Shown here: positions 1-7,725 of the stretch, piece by piece
How the letters are laid out: each line of letters opens with the position of its first letter
Numbering within the stretch: position 1 is the stretch's first letter
Assembly: GCA_949292215.1 (NCBI GenBank)
Contig: CASEYW010000125.1
Location: 1 to 47,521 of the forward strand
Length of the DNA stretch: 47,521 nucleotides
Direction: 5' to 3'
Origin: an uncultured bacterium
GTDB lineage: Bacteria > Verrucomicrobiota > Lentisphaeria > Victivallales > UBA1829
Notes under the pieces: generated by a model
The model's input: the letters and a program-made list of their open reading frames with translations, nothing else
The model's database searches: none
Told to the model about the DNA's origin: nothing
Translations under genes and position numbers: made by a program

Positions 1-120
1 GTCGAGAATGCATTCATGATATTAAAACGTTGGCGCGGAGTCGCAACCAGATATGCTAAAAACACTGCTTCGTTTCTTGCTGCAGTACAAATCAGGTGTA
101 TTGCAGCTTGGGTCTTTTAA
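1..120 (+). CDS. IS5-family transposase, C-terminal fragment (5' truncated by window edge)
   Basis: Reading from base 1, an uninterrupted frame of 39 codons ends at TAA 118-120. It includes the stretch WRGVATRYAKN followed by SFLAAVQIRCIAAW, which resembles the well-known C-terminal tail of IS5-type DDE transposases (R-x-ATRY-x-K, then a helix with AAVQ and a Trp). Only the last part of the catalytic domain is present, so no DDE residue can be checked. The fragment stops about 20 bases before an abrupt switch to unrelated coding sequence near 141, as expected for the end of an insertion sequence. Start is unknown because the gene begins outside the window. Recognition rests on a short tail. 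Confidence 0.72.
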   Translation, partial: VENAFMILKRWRGVATRYAKNTASFLAAVQIRCIAAWVF

Positions 121-141
121 CTATTGACGACACGATCTAGT
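1..141 (+). mobile_element. right end of an IS5-type insertion sequence
   Basis: The transposase tail is followed by a short non-coding end (about 121-141, containing TTGACGACACGATCTAG), which is the likely right terminal inverted repeat. Downstream, the frame of the interrupted gene opens immediately. The left end, target-site duplication and full transposase lie outside the window. The exact boundary is uncertain by several bases. A contig that stops about 140 bases inside a repeated element is also what an assembler leaves at a multicopy IS. Confidence 0.6.
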
Positions 142-844
142 CTGCTGGGCAACGCTGTACCGTCAGAAAGTCGTGAGCGCCCCCGTCAACACGCCCGCAT
201 GGAAGGGGCAGAAACCGGGAGTCTCTCTGCTCTGGAACGGACTGCCTGCGACCCGGCCGCCCTCCCCTCTTCCGGTCCGCTTTCATGTGGGAAGCGATGA
301 AGTCGAGATCGTCGACATCATGGGAAACCGCAAAAAAGTTAAAACGGAAAACGGCTTCCTGACTCTTGCACTGGATGATATGCCGCGTTATGTGCTTGGA
401 GCCTCGCCGGAACTTCTGAAGGAAGCAGAACGCTTCCGCTTGCAGCTCTTCCCGAAAACATTTCAGCCCAACCGCTCCTGGAAACCGCTGATCCAGCTCA
501 TACTTCCTGCGGAAAAGCGGCATCCGAAAAGAAAGTCCGTCTTTGACAAACTCAATCTTTCTGCGGAACTGAAGGCGGGGGTCCCCTATCCGGTATATGT
601 CCGGCTGACGAATCTGGATTCCCGAAAGACGAAAGGGCGAATCCGCCTGATCTGTCCGGACGGCTGGAAATGCACCCCTGCGGAACTTCCCTTTGAAATC
701 AATGGAAAAACAGAGAAAAAAATCGCAGCGGTCTTCAGGCTCATCCCGGATCGTCCAGTCGAAAAAGCAAAAATCATCAGTATCACGGATTCCGATCGCT
801 TCGGCAGAATTGAAAATTCCGTCATGAATGTCCGCGTCCGATAG
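140..844 (+). pseudogene. 3' remnant of an IS-interrupted gene (glycosidase-like C-terminal region)
   Basis: An open frame runs from the IS boundary near 140 to TAG at 842-844. A GTG at 173 is the first plausible start inside it, but it has no ribosome-binding site and sits in the middle of a coding-looking stretch, so the frame is more likely the tail of a longer gene. The 230 or so residues show no signal peptide. The first part ends with a conserved-looking segment (DIMGN, then LTLALDDMPRYVLG) like the closing beta-sandwich of many glycoside hydrolases. The second part (about residues 125-223 from the GTG) looks like an Ig-like or alpha-galactosidase NEW3-type domain. The family of the missing catalytic part cannot be told. 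It is probably non-functional in this copy. Confidence 0.55.
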
Positions 845-981
845 ACTGTGATCCCAGGGCGCTGGACACTCTCCCGCAGAGAGCAGGAAAAGAGAGTGAT
901 CCCCGACCACTATACGCCCCCGGAGACGGAAAAAACAGAAGAACCGGAACAGACAGCCAGCAAGGAATGGTGGATAAGCCG

Positions 982-2460
982 TTATTCGCCGTCCTTTTGG
1001 ATGGAGGAGGAAAGGATGGTTTCCGCAGGCAGAGCATCGCGACTGTCGAATTCATCAAGAGCACCGTTCCAGAGATAGGAACGGGTCTCCTTCACAATCA
1101 CTTTCGTGAGCGCAATCAGGCAGATCAGGTTCGGAAGAGCCATCAGCGCATTAGCAGCATCGGAAAAATCCCAGACGATCTTCAGGGAGATTACGGACCC
1201 CGTCAAAATCAGGAAAACGAACAGCAGGCGGTACAGTGTGATGCCGCGTCCGCCGAATACATATTCAAATGCCTTCTCCCCATAGTAGGACCAGCCGAGA
1301 ATCGTGGTATAGGCAAAAGAGACGATTCCGAACGTCAGAATCAGACTTCCCACAACGGGAATGCGTTCAAAAGCCTTGTGGGTCAGCGTTGCGCCGTCCT
1401 GCACATCGATATTCAAAGCCAGACAGTTGGAAACAAGGACAAGTCCCGTAACGGCACAGATGACGACCGTATCCCAGAACGTTCCCGTCGAAGAGATCAG
1501 CGCCTGACGGACCGGATTCCTCGTTTTCGCCGCGGCGGCAACGATCGGAGCGGACCCGAGTCCGGATTCATTGGAGAACAGTCCTCGTGCAACTCCGTAA
1601 CGCATTGCCGTCAGCACGGAAACGCCGACAAATCCGCCGCCCGCCGCTTTCGAAGTAAACGCACTCTCCAGAATCAAACGCAAAGAAGGAAGAATGTATT
1701 CCGCATTGAGACACAGGATCGTAAAACAGCCGAGAAGATAGCAGGCAGCCATCAGCGGAACAATCTTTTCACAAACCCGGGCAATGGATTTGAGTCCGCC
1801 GAGCACAACAGCCGCCACAAGCCCCGTCATAAGAAGTCCCGTAATCAGCGGCGGAACGTGAAAACTCTCCCGGATCGTAACCGCGACCGCGTTGCTCTGC
1901 GCCAGATTGCCGACACCAAACGAGGCGAGCATCGTCATCAGGGCAAAAAATACCGCCAGCCATTTGCAGTTCATCCCGTAACGGATGGCATACATCGGGC
2001 CGCCGCGCACTTCACCATCCGGAGTCGTAACCCGGTATCGGACTGCGAGAACCCCTTCCGCATATTTCGTCGCAATGCCGAAGATTCCGACAATCCAGCA
2101 CCAGAACACGGCACCGGGACCGCCAAGAGCAATCGCCGTAGCAACTCCGATGATGTTGCCCGTCCCGATCGTTGCGGCAAGTGCCACGGAAAGCGCCCCG
2201 AACGGCGAAATGTCACCGACCGCGTGTTCATCCTTTGTAATCGAAAGACGGATGGCCTTCGGAATGTATTTCTGAATGAAGCGGAGGCGGAATGTCAGAT
2301 AAAGGTGCGTTCCAACCAGCAGAATCAGGAGCGGAGCCCCCCAGAGAAACGCACTGGTATCTGCAACGAAATCGGCAAGAGTCTGCGGCACAGCCTGGTT
2401 GAAAGCCGTCTGAAGCTCAAGAGAAATGCGATTGATTGCCAAAATGAGTTCCTGAATCAT
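982..2460 (-). CDS. sodium:alanine/glycine symporter (AGCS family)
   Basis: A 492-residue inner-membrane carrier with about ten hydrophobic helices. Family marks are clear: AATIGTGNIIGVATAIALGGPGA near residue 95, GPMYAIRYGM near 155, and the signature RGLFSNESGLGSAPI near 300 with its conserved Asn-Glu. These proteins bring alanine, glycine or glutamine in with Na+. Length is normal for the family (about 450-540). It is transcribed away from the CE15 esterase, with its own promoter at 2532-2560. The start ATG at 2460 has only a weak upstream GGAC, so a nearby in-frame Met could be used instead. Substrate cannot be decided from sequence. A link to the neighbouring glycan genes is not evident. 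Confidence 0.93.
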   Translation of the reverse strand: MIQELILAINRISLELQTAFNQAVPQTLADFVADTSAFLWGAPLLILLVGTHLYLTFRLRFIQKYIPKAIRLSITKDEHAVGDISPFGALSVALAATIGTGNIIGVATAIALGGPGAVFWCWIVGIFGIATKYAEGVLAVRYRVTTPDGEVRGGPMYAIRYGMNCKWLAVFFALMTMLASFGVGNLAQSNAVAVTIRESFHVPPLITGLLMTGLVAAVVLGGLKSIARVCEKIVPLMAACYLLGCFTILCLNAEYILPSLRLILESAFTSKAAGGGFVGVSVLTAMRYGVARGLFSNESGLGSAPIVAAAAKTRNPVRQALISSTGTFWDTVVICAVTGLVLVSNCLALNIDVQDGATLTHKAFERIPVVGSLILTFGIVSFAYTTILGWSYYGEKAFEYVFGGRGITLYRLLFVFLILTGSVISLKIVWDFSDAANALMALPNLICLIALTKVIVKETRSYLWNGALDEFDSRDALPAETILSSSIQKDGE

Positions 2461-2531
2461 TGTTCCGAATCCGTCCTGTTCATTCCGCAGGAGATTCCCC
2501 GCAGAAGAGTTCCTTGTTCCGAGAAAAGAGT

Positions 2532-2560
2532 ACTATACACGCTTTCCAGCAAACTGACAA
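2532..2560 (-). promoter_or_regulatory. sigma70-type promoter of the AGCS symporter
   Basis: On the minus strand, TTGTCA and TATAGT are separated by 17 bases, 72 bases upstream of the symporter ATG. This is close to the consensus. It lies 40 bases from the opposing promoter of the CE15 gene, so the two genes share a divergent control region. Confidence 0.7.
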
Positions 2561-2599
2561 GAAAAAAAACAAGAAAATCGCAACGCTTTCCGCACTTTC

Positions 2600-2628
2600 T
2601 TGAAAGAAAACAGAAGCAGGGTTATATT
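2600..2628 (+). promoter_or_regulatory. sigma70-type promoter of the CE15 esterase gene
   Basis: TTGAAA (2600-2605) and TATATT (2623-2628) with a 17-base spacer, 41 bases before the ATG at 2670. Confidence 0.65.
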
Positions 2629-2669
2629 TTATTTTTTAATCATGAAACTGCAAGGGACGGACTTTTTCC

Positions 2670-3938
2670 ATGAAAATCTTGATTTTGATGTTCACCATTC
2701 TGTTTTTCGTCGCGGGGGAGTGCGCACTTCGTGCGGAAGAAAACAAATTCAAGCCGAATTATGAGGAGGCGAAAGCGGGAAACCTGCCATGGCCGTCGCC
2801 TCTGATGCGACCGGACGGGAGCAGAATTGCAACCGCAACAGAATGGAACAATCGGCGCAGGGCGGAAATCCGGAAACTGTTTGCCGATCTTCTGTACGGA
2901 GAATTGCCACCGCATCCGGAAACGATCCGCTGTGAACTGAGGAGAGAAATCAGCAATGCTCTTGACGGAACCGCTATCCGCAGGGAAATCCGAATCCATC
3001 TGATCCACGGAGACAAATCACATTTCATGGATGTTCTCTGGTATCTGCCGAAACGGAAAACCGAACCGGTTCCCGCAGTGATCGGACTCAATTTTCTCGG
3101 GAACCACACCTGCACCGACGAATCGGATGTTTTTCAGACTGATCCCTGGTGGGGCGCTCGGAACTTCCGCCGGGGCGCACATACCTACCGCTGGCAAATC
3201 CGCAAACTGATCAACAACGGATTCAGTGTCGCCACGGCCACGCGCGGGGATCTGTTTCCCGATCGTGCGGACGGCCGCGCAAAAAGTGTATTCCGCCTTT
3301 TCCATCCGCCGGAAGCACTCACACCGGAACACAGAGAATACACCGCAATCAGTGCATGGGCATACGGGTATTCGCTTCTGGTTGATCTGCTGAGGACAGA
3401 CCCAAGAATCGACTCAGCCCGGATCTGGGCTCATGGGCACTCCCGGCTGGGTAAAACGGTTCTCTGGGCAATGGCAAACGATTCCCGCATCGCAGGAGGC
3501 ATAAGCAACAATTCCGGCTGCTGCGGAGCGGCCCCTTCCCGACGGAATTTCGGAGAAACTCTCGGGAGAATCATTCAGGTATTTCCCTGGTGGTTCACAA
3601 GCCGGGCGGATGCCTTCATCGGAAAGGAGGCGAATCTTCCCTTTGAACAGTATTGGCTTCTGGCGCTTGCCGCTCCGCGTCCACTTCTGATTGCAAGTGC
3701 ATCCGAGGATCTCTGGGCGGATCCCCGCGGGGAATTTCTTTCCACGAAGCAGGCGGGAGAGGTCTACGAGCTCTTCGGCAGCAGCGGAATCAGGGATCAG
3801 AAATCCATGCCGAAGATCAATCACCCGGTCTTCGGAGACTCTCTGGGTTATTATCTCCGGGCTGGAAAACATGATGTAACGGAACAAGACTGGAATTTTG
3901 TACTGGCATTCATTCGGCACTGTACCCGGAGCCGCTGA
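2670..3938 (+). CDS. secreted glucuronoyl esterase-like hydrolase (CE15 family)
   Basis: A 422-residue alpha/beta hydrolase with an N-terminal signal peptide (MKILILMFTILFFVAGECALRA, cleavage near residue 22). The nucleophile sits in GHSRLGKTVLW (Ser258), the form used by carbohydrate esterase family 15. It is followed by the family block ISNNSGCCGAAPSRRNFGE and FPWWF. The acidic residue is probably in SEDLWADPRGEF and the histidine in KHDVT near residue 405. CE15 enzymes cleave ester bonds between 4-O-methyl-glucuronate on xylan and lignin alcohols, so a role outside the cytoplasm in plant hemicellulose breakdown is likely. The start is preceded by an AAGGGACGG element at a long spacing. Bacterial CE15 members can differ in substrate, so glucuronoyl methyl ester specificity is inferred, not shown. 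Confidence 0.88.
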   Translation: MKILILMFTILFFVAGECALRAEENKFKPNYEEAKAGNLPWPSPLMRPDGSRIATATEWNNRRRAEIRKLFADLLYGELPPHPETIRCELRREISNALDGTAIRREIRIHLIHGDKSHFMDVLWYLPKRKTEPVPAVIGLNFLGNHTCTDESDVFQTDPWWGARNFRRGAHTYRWQIRKLINNGFSVATATRGDLFPDRADGRAKSVFRLFHPPEALTPEHREYTAISAWAYGYSLLVDLLRTDPRIDSARIWAHGHSRLGKTVLWAMANDSRIAGGISNNSGCCGAAPSRRNFGETLGRIIQVFPWWFTSRADAFIGKEANLPFEQYWLLALAAPRPLLIASASEDLWADPRGEFLSTKQAGEVYELFGSSGIRDQKSMPKINHPVFGDSLGYYLRAGKHDVTEQDWNFVLAFIRHCTRSR

Positions 3939-3954
3939 AGACTTCCGTCTCCGT

Positions 3955-3982
3955 TTGCTTTTCCATGTTCCGGGATTATAGT
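3955..3982 (+). promoter_or_regulatory. sigma70-type promoter upstream of the unknown lipoprotein gene
   Basis: TTGCTT (3955-3960) and TATAGT (3977-3982), 16-base spacer, 37 bases before ATG 4020. It makes this gene a separate transcription start after the CE15 gene. Confidence 0.62.
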
Positions 3983-4019
3983 ATCCTCAACTTCAATTTC
4001 AAAGAAAGGAGAAATCATC

Positions 4020-4598
4020 ATGAGTCGTCATTTTGCAAAATCGGCTGCAACGAACCGTCCCTGCCAAGGCAGGTTCCTGCGACTGCTCTCGCTTCCGGTA
4101 CTGCTTCTTCTGTTCGCCGTTACAACCGGATGCCTCAGGATCTCCCTCTCTGATGATGAACCGGAGCTCAAAGTGGACACCCAAGCCGCACAGATTCCCA
4201 TTCGGACAAGTATGACCGTCACAAAGACAGACGAAGCCCCGGACAGTTATCTGGTATTCCTGAAGTACAGTGAAAACGATCGAACGCTCGCAACCCCGAA
4301 ACTTCTTGTCGGCGAAGGACGTGCCGGCTCGGTCATTCTGTCGGACAAAGATAAGAAAGTCTCACAGAAAGTCACCACAAGGAATTTCGGAAAACTCTCC
4401 CTTACGGGAACCGGTTCCTGGGCCTATGTGAAATGCGATAAGCAGACAGAGAAAAAAGCGGATGTGAAGGCAGTGGTCCTCTTCCGGACCGCAAAGGATG
4501 GGAAAATCGCCCCCCTGCGTTTCGTGGAAGTGGAATTTCCTGGACTGGAACTGAATACCACAGTCGAATTCACAACACCTGTCCCTTCGGCACGCTAA
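4020..4598 (+). CDS. hypothetical exported protein, probable lipoprotein
   Basis: A 192-residue protein with no family I recognise. A basic N-terminus (RHFAKSAATNRPCQGR) is followed by a hydrophobic segment (about residues 22-36, LLSLPVLLLLFAVTTGC). The TTGC at its end is an imperfect lipobox, so either lipidation at Cys38 or simple export is possible. The remainder is polar and beta-rich, with the acidic-basic pattern of a small extracytoplasmic sandwich. An AAGGAGAA element 7 bases before the ATG fixes the start. It has its own promoter and stands between the CE15 esterase and a CBM9-like lipoprotein, so a surface role in the same carbohydrate module is a reasonable guess only. Confidence 0.72.
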   Translation: MSRHFAKSAATNRPCQGRFLRLLSLPVLLLLFAVTTGCLRISLSDDEPELKVDTQAAQIPIRTSMTVTKTDEAPDSYLVFLKYSENDRTLATPKLLVGEGRAGSVILSDKDKKVSQKVTTRNFGKLSLTGTGSWAYVKCDKQTEKKADVKAVVLFRTAKDGKIAPLRFVEVEFPGLELNTTVEFTTPVPSAR

Positions 4599-4728
4599 GG
4601 AAACGAATGTCATCCGGCCGGACGGAACCTCCGCCTCCGATTCACAGTTCTCCGGTCGGAAAGACTTTGGGTGGAGATGGTGTCATTCGCACAATCGGGA
4701 TTTTCTAAAAAAAAAAAGAAGGATGCTA

Positions 4729-4757
4729 TTGCCGGGAAAGGATACCTTGCATATAAT
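4729..4757 (+). promoter_or_regulatory. promoter of the CBM9-like lipoprotein gene, half of a duplicated promoter pair
   Basis: TTGCCG (4729-4734), 17-base spacer, TATAAT (4752-4757). The spacer contains AGGATACCT directly before the -10 region, identical to the promoter at 5725-5753. The flanking ATGCT and the CATATAAT box are also shared. Confidence 0.75.
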
Positions 4758-4788
4758 TTCAGAAACTCTGAAACAAAAAGGAATCCTG

Positions 4789-5694
4789 ATGCGCATCTGT
4801 TTTTTTCTCATTTTTCCGATGATTTTTCTTACCGGATGCCGCTCCGCAGACCGGGAACTTGCAGACAGCTTCAACGACAAACTCTATTTCGGCGGCAAAA
4901 ATACTCCCGCAGAATTCGCAACCGATAAAGTACGGCATCCATGGACCCTCAATGCAGTTGATGTGCTGAACGGCAGAAAAAGCGGGTCCCGGCAGAAAGC
5001 ACGGCACTGGCTCCGCATCCTCTCCGGTCTGATTGCAGAAGGGAAAAAATGGAACCAACCAACTGTACAAATCACGATTCCGAGAACAGATCGCCCTGTT
5101 TTCATTGATGGAGATCTTTCCGACCCTGCCTGGAAGCAGGCCCATGTCTGGCATGGAGATTACCGGAGTCTGGTCAACGAACCCGTTCCATTCCGGAACC
5201 GGCACAGAAATACGGGGTCCCGCTGGCTGATCATGCGTGACCGCACTCATCTCTATTTCGCAGGCAGCTTCCGGGATCAAACCATCGTCATTCATCCCCA
5301 AAAGCTGTACCGAGGCGACGGATTCGAACTTTTTCTTCTTCCGGAACCAGCTTTGCGAAGTTACTGGGAACTGATCGTCGCACCCGATGGTTCCTCCTAT
5401 TCCGGATGGAATATGAAAAACCATACCGGCGATCCGGTAACAGCAAAGGGACTCCTTCCCAGAGATACCCGTTTTGCAGCAAAACAAACCTCTGAAGGGT
5501 TCTGCGTAGAAATCGCCTTTCCGCTTGCCGGCCTCCCCTCCCTCTCCGGAAAAACCGAACGGATCCAATTCATGCTTTTCCGGACTAACGATGTCCCCGA
5601 AACGCAAACCGCTCTCTGTTACGATACCCCCGTCCCCTTTCTTTATGACGGACATAATCTGAACGGTTACATCACCGGTCTTCTCATTCCCTGA
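4789..5694 (+). CDS. lipoprotein with CBM9-like (DOMON-type) carbohydrate-binding domain
   Basis: A 301-residue exported protein. MRICFFLIFPMIFLTGC is a good lipoprotein signal with lipobox FLTGC (Cys17). From about residue 95 to the end it follows the carbohydrate-binding module 9-like pattern: PVFIDGDLSDPAWKQA at the start of the sandwich, then LYFAGSFRDQTI, GDGFELFLLP and a late WNM/FRTNDV region. Such modules are found alone or attached to hydrolases and bind sugar ends or xylan. No catalytic domain is present, so it may be a surface binding protein. I chose ATG 4789 because AAGGA lies 6 bases upstream and the promoter lies just before it. An earlier in-frame ATG at 4723 would put the promoter inside the gene. 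Confidence 0.78.
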   Translation: MRICFFLIFPMIFLTGCRSADRELADSFNDKLYFGGKNTPAEFATDKVRHPWTLNAVDVLNGRKSGSRQKARHWLRILSGLIAEGKKWNQPTVQITIPRTDRPVFIDGDLSDPAWKQAHVWHGDYRSLVNEPVPFRNRHRNTGSRWLIMRDRTHLYFAGSFRDQTIVIHPQKLYRGDGFELFLLPEPALRSYWELIVAPDGSSYSGWNMKNHTGDPVTAKGLLPRDTRFAAKQTSEGFCVEIAFPLAGLPSLSGKTERIQFMLFRTNDVPETQTALCYDTPVPFLYDGHNLNGYITGLLIP

Positions 5695-5724
5695 AAAAAA
5701 AATGGGAAAAAGGAAGAAATGCTC

Positions 5725-5753
5725 TTGTCACTTCAGGATACCTAACATATAAT
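5725..5753 (+). promoter_or_regulatory. promoter of the GntR-LacI / pseudopilin operon, second half of the duplicated pair
   Basis: TTGTCA (5725-5730), 17-base spacer, TATAAT (5748-5753). Together with the flanking ATGCT it matches the 4729 promoter at 26 of 35 positions over ATGCT to TATAAT, including an identical AGGATACCT in the spacer. Similar A-rich leaders ending in GGAATC follow both. Confidence 0.8.
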
Positions 5754-5786
5754 CATAATAGACCAAAACAAAATTGGAATCATGTG

Positions 5787-6914
5787 ATGCAGAGGAAAGC
5801 ACAGAAGCGCGATCATCTTTATGAGACCTTGAAGGCAGCAATCATGGGAGGGGACTATTCTCCTGGAAGCCGACTGCCGAAAGAGGTGGAATTTGCGGAG
5901 AAACTCGGAGTTTCCCGTAAAACGCTCCGTCACGCCTTGGAACGGCTTGAAAACGATCGTCTGATCGAACGACTCAGAAGCAAGGGCACATTCGTGCATT
6001 TCCGCCGCTATCTTGTTCTTGCGGACAACAATCAGGACCTCTGCTTACCGTACAACTACATTATACCGGGAATCATCCGGACTGCCGAACGAATGGGAAC
6101 CGCAGTTTCCATCTGTGCTTTTTCCGAGTTTGAAAATCTGACGGAAGAACAAGTTGCCGCAGGGATCGCGGCACAGCAGAATGCGGGATGTATTGTCATC
6201 ACCAACAACATTGATGAAAACACACGCATTTATCAGCAGTTGAAGCATCTGTCATTGCCGGTGGTGCTGGCGCACGGACATCCGTCGGATCACTGTTTCA
6301 CAGGCTGGCCGACCGTCGCTTTTGATGAACAGGCAGCATGGCGTGCAGCCTTTGTCCATTTAAAAGAAATGGGACACCGCAGGGTTGCCGCCGGTTCCAA
6401 CAGACCCGATCTGAAACTGATCCGCGGCTGGAGCCGGGAAGCATTCCTTGCGATGCTTGCGGAAATCGGGCTGGAAGCGGATCCGGCTCTGCTGTTTTCC
6501 ATGAACGTAAACGGAGATGACGCAGACGATGCCATGCACCGTCTGTTCCGGCAACAGGAACCGCCCACCGCAATCGTTTGTTACAGTGACTTCTGGGCAC
6601 CTCATCTCTTTCGCAGCGTGAAAAAGATGAATCTGCGTATTCCGGAGGATGTTTCCGTCATGGGGTTCTGCGGAGCACCGATGGGACGCTATCTTTCCCC
6701 GACGCTTTCAACAATTGATCTGCAATACGAAAAAACCGGGGAACTGGCTTTGCAGATGCTGTTGGAACGCACGCATCCGCCGCTGGAAATTGTCGATTTC
6801 AAACTGGAGGTCCGGGAAAGCACAGCTCCCCCCCGAAAACGATTCCCGATTTCCACCTCTATGTTCTCCAGTGCGCCTGATACCAAACAACCAGAAGGAA
6901 AGGATTTGAGATGA
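5787..6914 (+). CDS. GntR-LacI hybrid transcriptional regulator (AraR-like architecture)
   Basis: A 375-residue DNA-binding regulator. Residues about 5-72 form a GntR winged helix-turn-helix ([20 protein letters not shown], then [32 protein letters not shown]). From about residue 95 a LacI-type periplasmic-binding-protein fold follows, with [37 protein letters not shown] and [23 protein letters not shown]. The architecture is that of AraR-like sugar-responsive repressors. The frame opens with GTG-ATG. I take the ATG at 5787, although no strong ribosome-binding site decides it. Its stop overlaps the pseudopilin start in ATGA (6911-6914), so the two are translationally coupled. The effector is probably a mono- or disaccharide released by the surrounding secreted enzymes. 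Confidence 0.9.
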   Translation: MQRKAQKRDHLYETLKAAIMGGDYSPGSRLPKEVEFAEKLGVSRKTLRHALERLENDRLIERLRSKGTFVHFRRYLVLADNNQDLCLPYNYIIPGIIRTAERMGTAVSICAFSEFENLTEEQVAAGIAAQQNAGCIVITNNIDENTRIYQQLKHLSLPVVLAHGHPSDHCFTGWPTVAFDEQAAWRAAFVHLKEMGHRRVAAGSNRPDLKLIRGWSREAFLAMLAEIGLEADPALLFSMNVNGDDADDAMHRLFRQQEPPTAIVCYSDFWAPHLFRSVKKMNLRIPEDVSVMGFCGAPMGRYLSPTLSTIDLQYEKTGELALQMLLERTHPPLEIVDFKLEVRESTAPPRKRFPISTSMFSSAPDTKQPEGKDLR

Positions 6915-7687
6915 AACAGCACAACCGACATGACAGCTGCATATTCCATGCAATCTTCTCCGGCGGCGGCCGGAGGAACAAAAATTTTACTCTGATAGAA
7001 CTTCTTATCGTAATTGCAATTCTTGCAATTCTTGCCGGTCTGCTTCTCCCGGCGTTGAACAATGCAAGGGAAACTGCACGCAGAAGCGGCTGCCTTTCCA
7101 ATCAAAAACAGATTGGCGTCGCAGCACATTCCTATATCAACGACAACGAGGATTACCTGCCGATGATGGGAGATCTTGCCGACAACACATTCTCCGGATT
7201 CGCCACACCGAACTGTTTTGCATGGTACTGTAAAATCGGACCATATGTGGGATACAAGGTATTCAACTTCTGGAGACTCTCGGGGTCCGGTAACGGAGTG
7301 TATACGGATCCTCCGCAGAACGGGGTCCTGCGTTGTCCGGCAGTATTGAAAGTGGAAACACCATCTGTTCCTGTCGATTTCGGATGCAACCGGAATCTCA
7401 TTCTCTGTTATTTTCAGGAGAATGGAACCCTGAAAACGGGACGTGTCAATCTTCTGAAACAGCCGTCGCGGCAGAATTATGTCATGGATTCCAATTCCGG
7501 GCAGTCATTCTACGCATGGGATTACCGGAACCGCCTGTTCGACATCAATCTGGTTCTCCGACATAAGAGCAGTGCAAATCTGCTCTTTTTCGACGGTCAT
7601 TGCGGCACCAAAAGTGCCGGGGCTCTGGAGGTGGAAATGGCTCAGCTCTCATGGCACGGGGTCTTCGGCGACGGCTCTTATCAATAA
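6911..7687 (+). CDS. prepilin-like protein with H-X9-DG C-terminal motif
   Basis: A 258-residue protein with a 25-residue basic leader followed by [24 protein letters not shown], the class III (type IV pilin/pseudopilin) signal. Glu30 is the conserved Glu5 of the mature form. The residue before the expected cut is Asn25, not the usual Gly. The globular part contains a conserved [11 protein letters not shown] segment after the helix. Near the end, His218 followed by nine residues and Asp228-Gly229 ([14 protein letters not shown]) fits the prepilin-processing-associated H-X9-DG motif that is abundant in Lentisphaerota and Planctomycetota. It overlaps the regulator gene by 4 bases. The partner machinery (type II secretion or pilus) is not in this window. 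A role in presenting or exporting the downstream Asp-box protein is an inference. Confidence 0.9.
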   Translation: MKQHNRHDSCIFHAIFSGGGRRNKNFTLIELLIVIAILAILAGLLLPALNNARETARRSGCLSNQKQIGVAAHSYINDNEDYLPMMGDLADNTFSGFATPNCFAWYCKIGPYVGYKVFNFWRLSGSGNGVYTDPPQNGVLRCPAVLKVETPSVPVDFGCNRNLILCYFQENGTLKTGRVNLLKQPSRQNYVMDSNSGQSFYAWDYRNRLFDINLVLRHKSSANLLFFDGHCGTKSAGALEVEMAQLSWHGVFGDGSYQ

Positions 7688-7725
7688 CCCTTATGGAAAT
7701 GGTAATTCACGAAAAGGAGTTTTTC

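Noticed and set aside
845..981. Possible small gene or terminator between the interrupted gene and the symporter gene
   Set aside because: CACTCTC / GAGAGTG repeats exist but the loop is long and no T-run follows; reading frames through the region have no start signal or recognisable content.
967..2673. Long open frame (568 codons) on the plus strand
   Set aside because: It is antisense to the clear AGCS symporter, has low hydrophobicity with Arg/Gln/Asn-rich composition typical of an antisense shadow, and matches no family.
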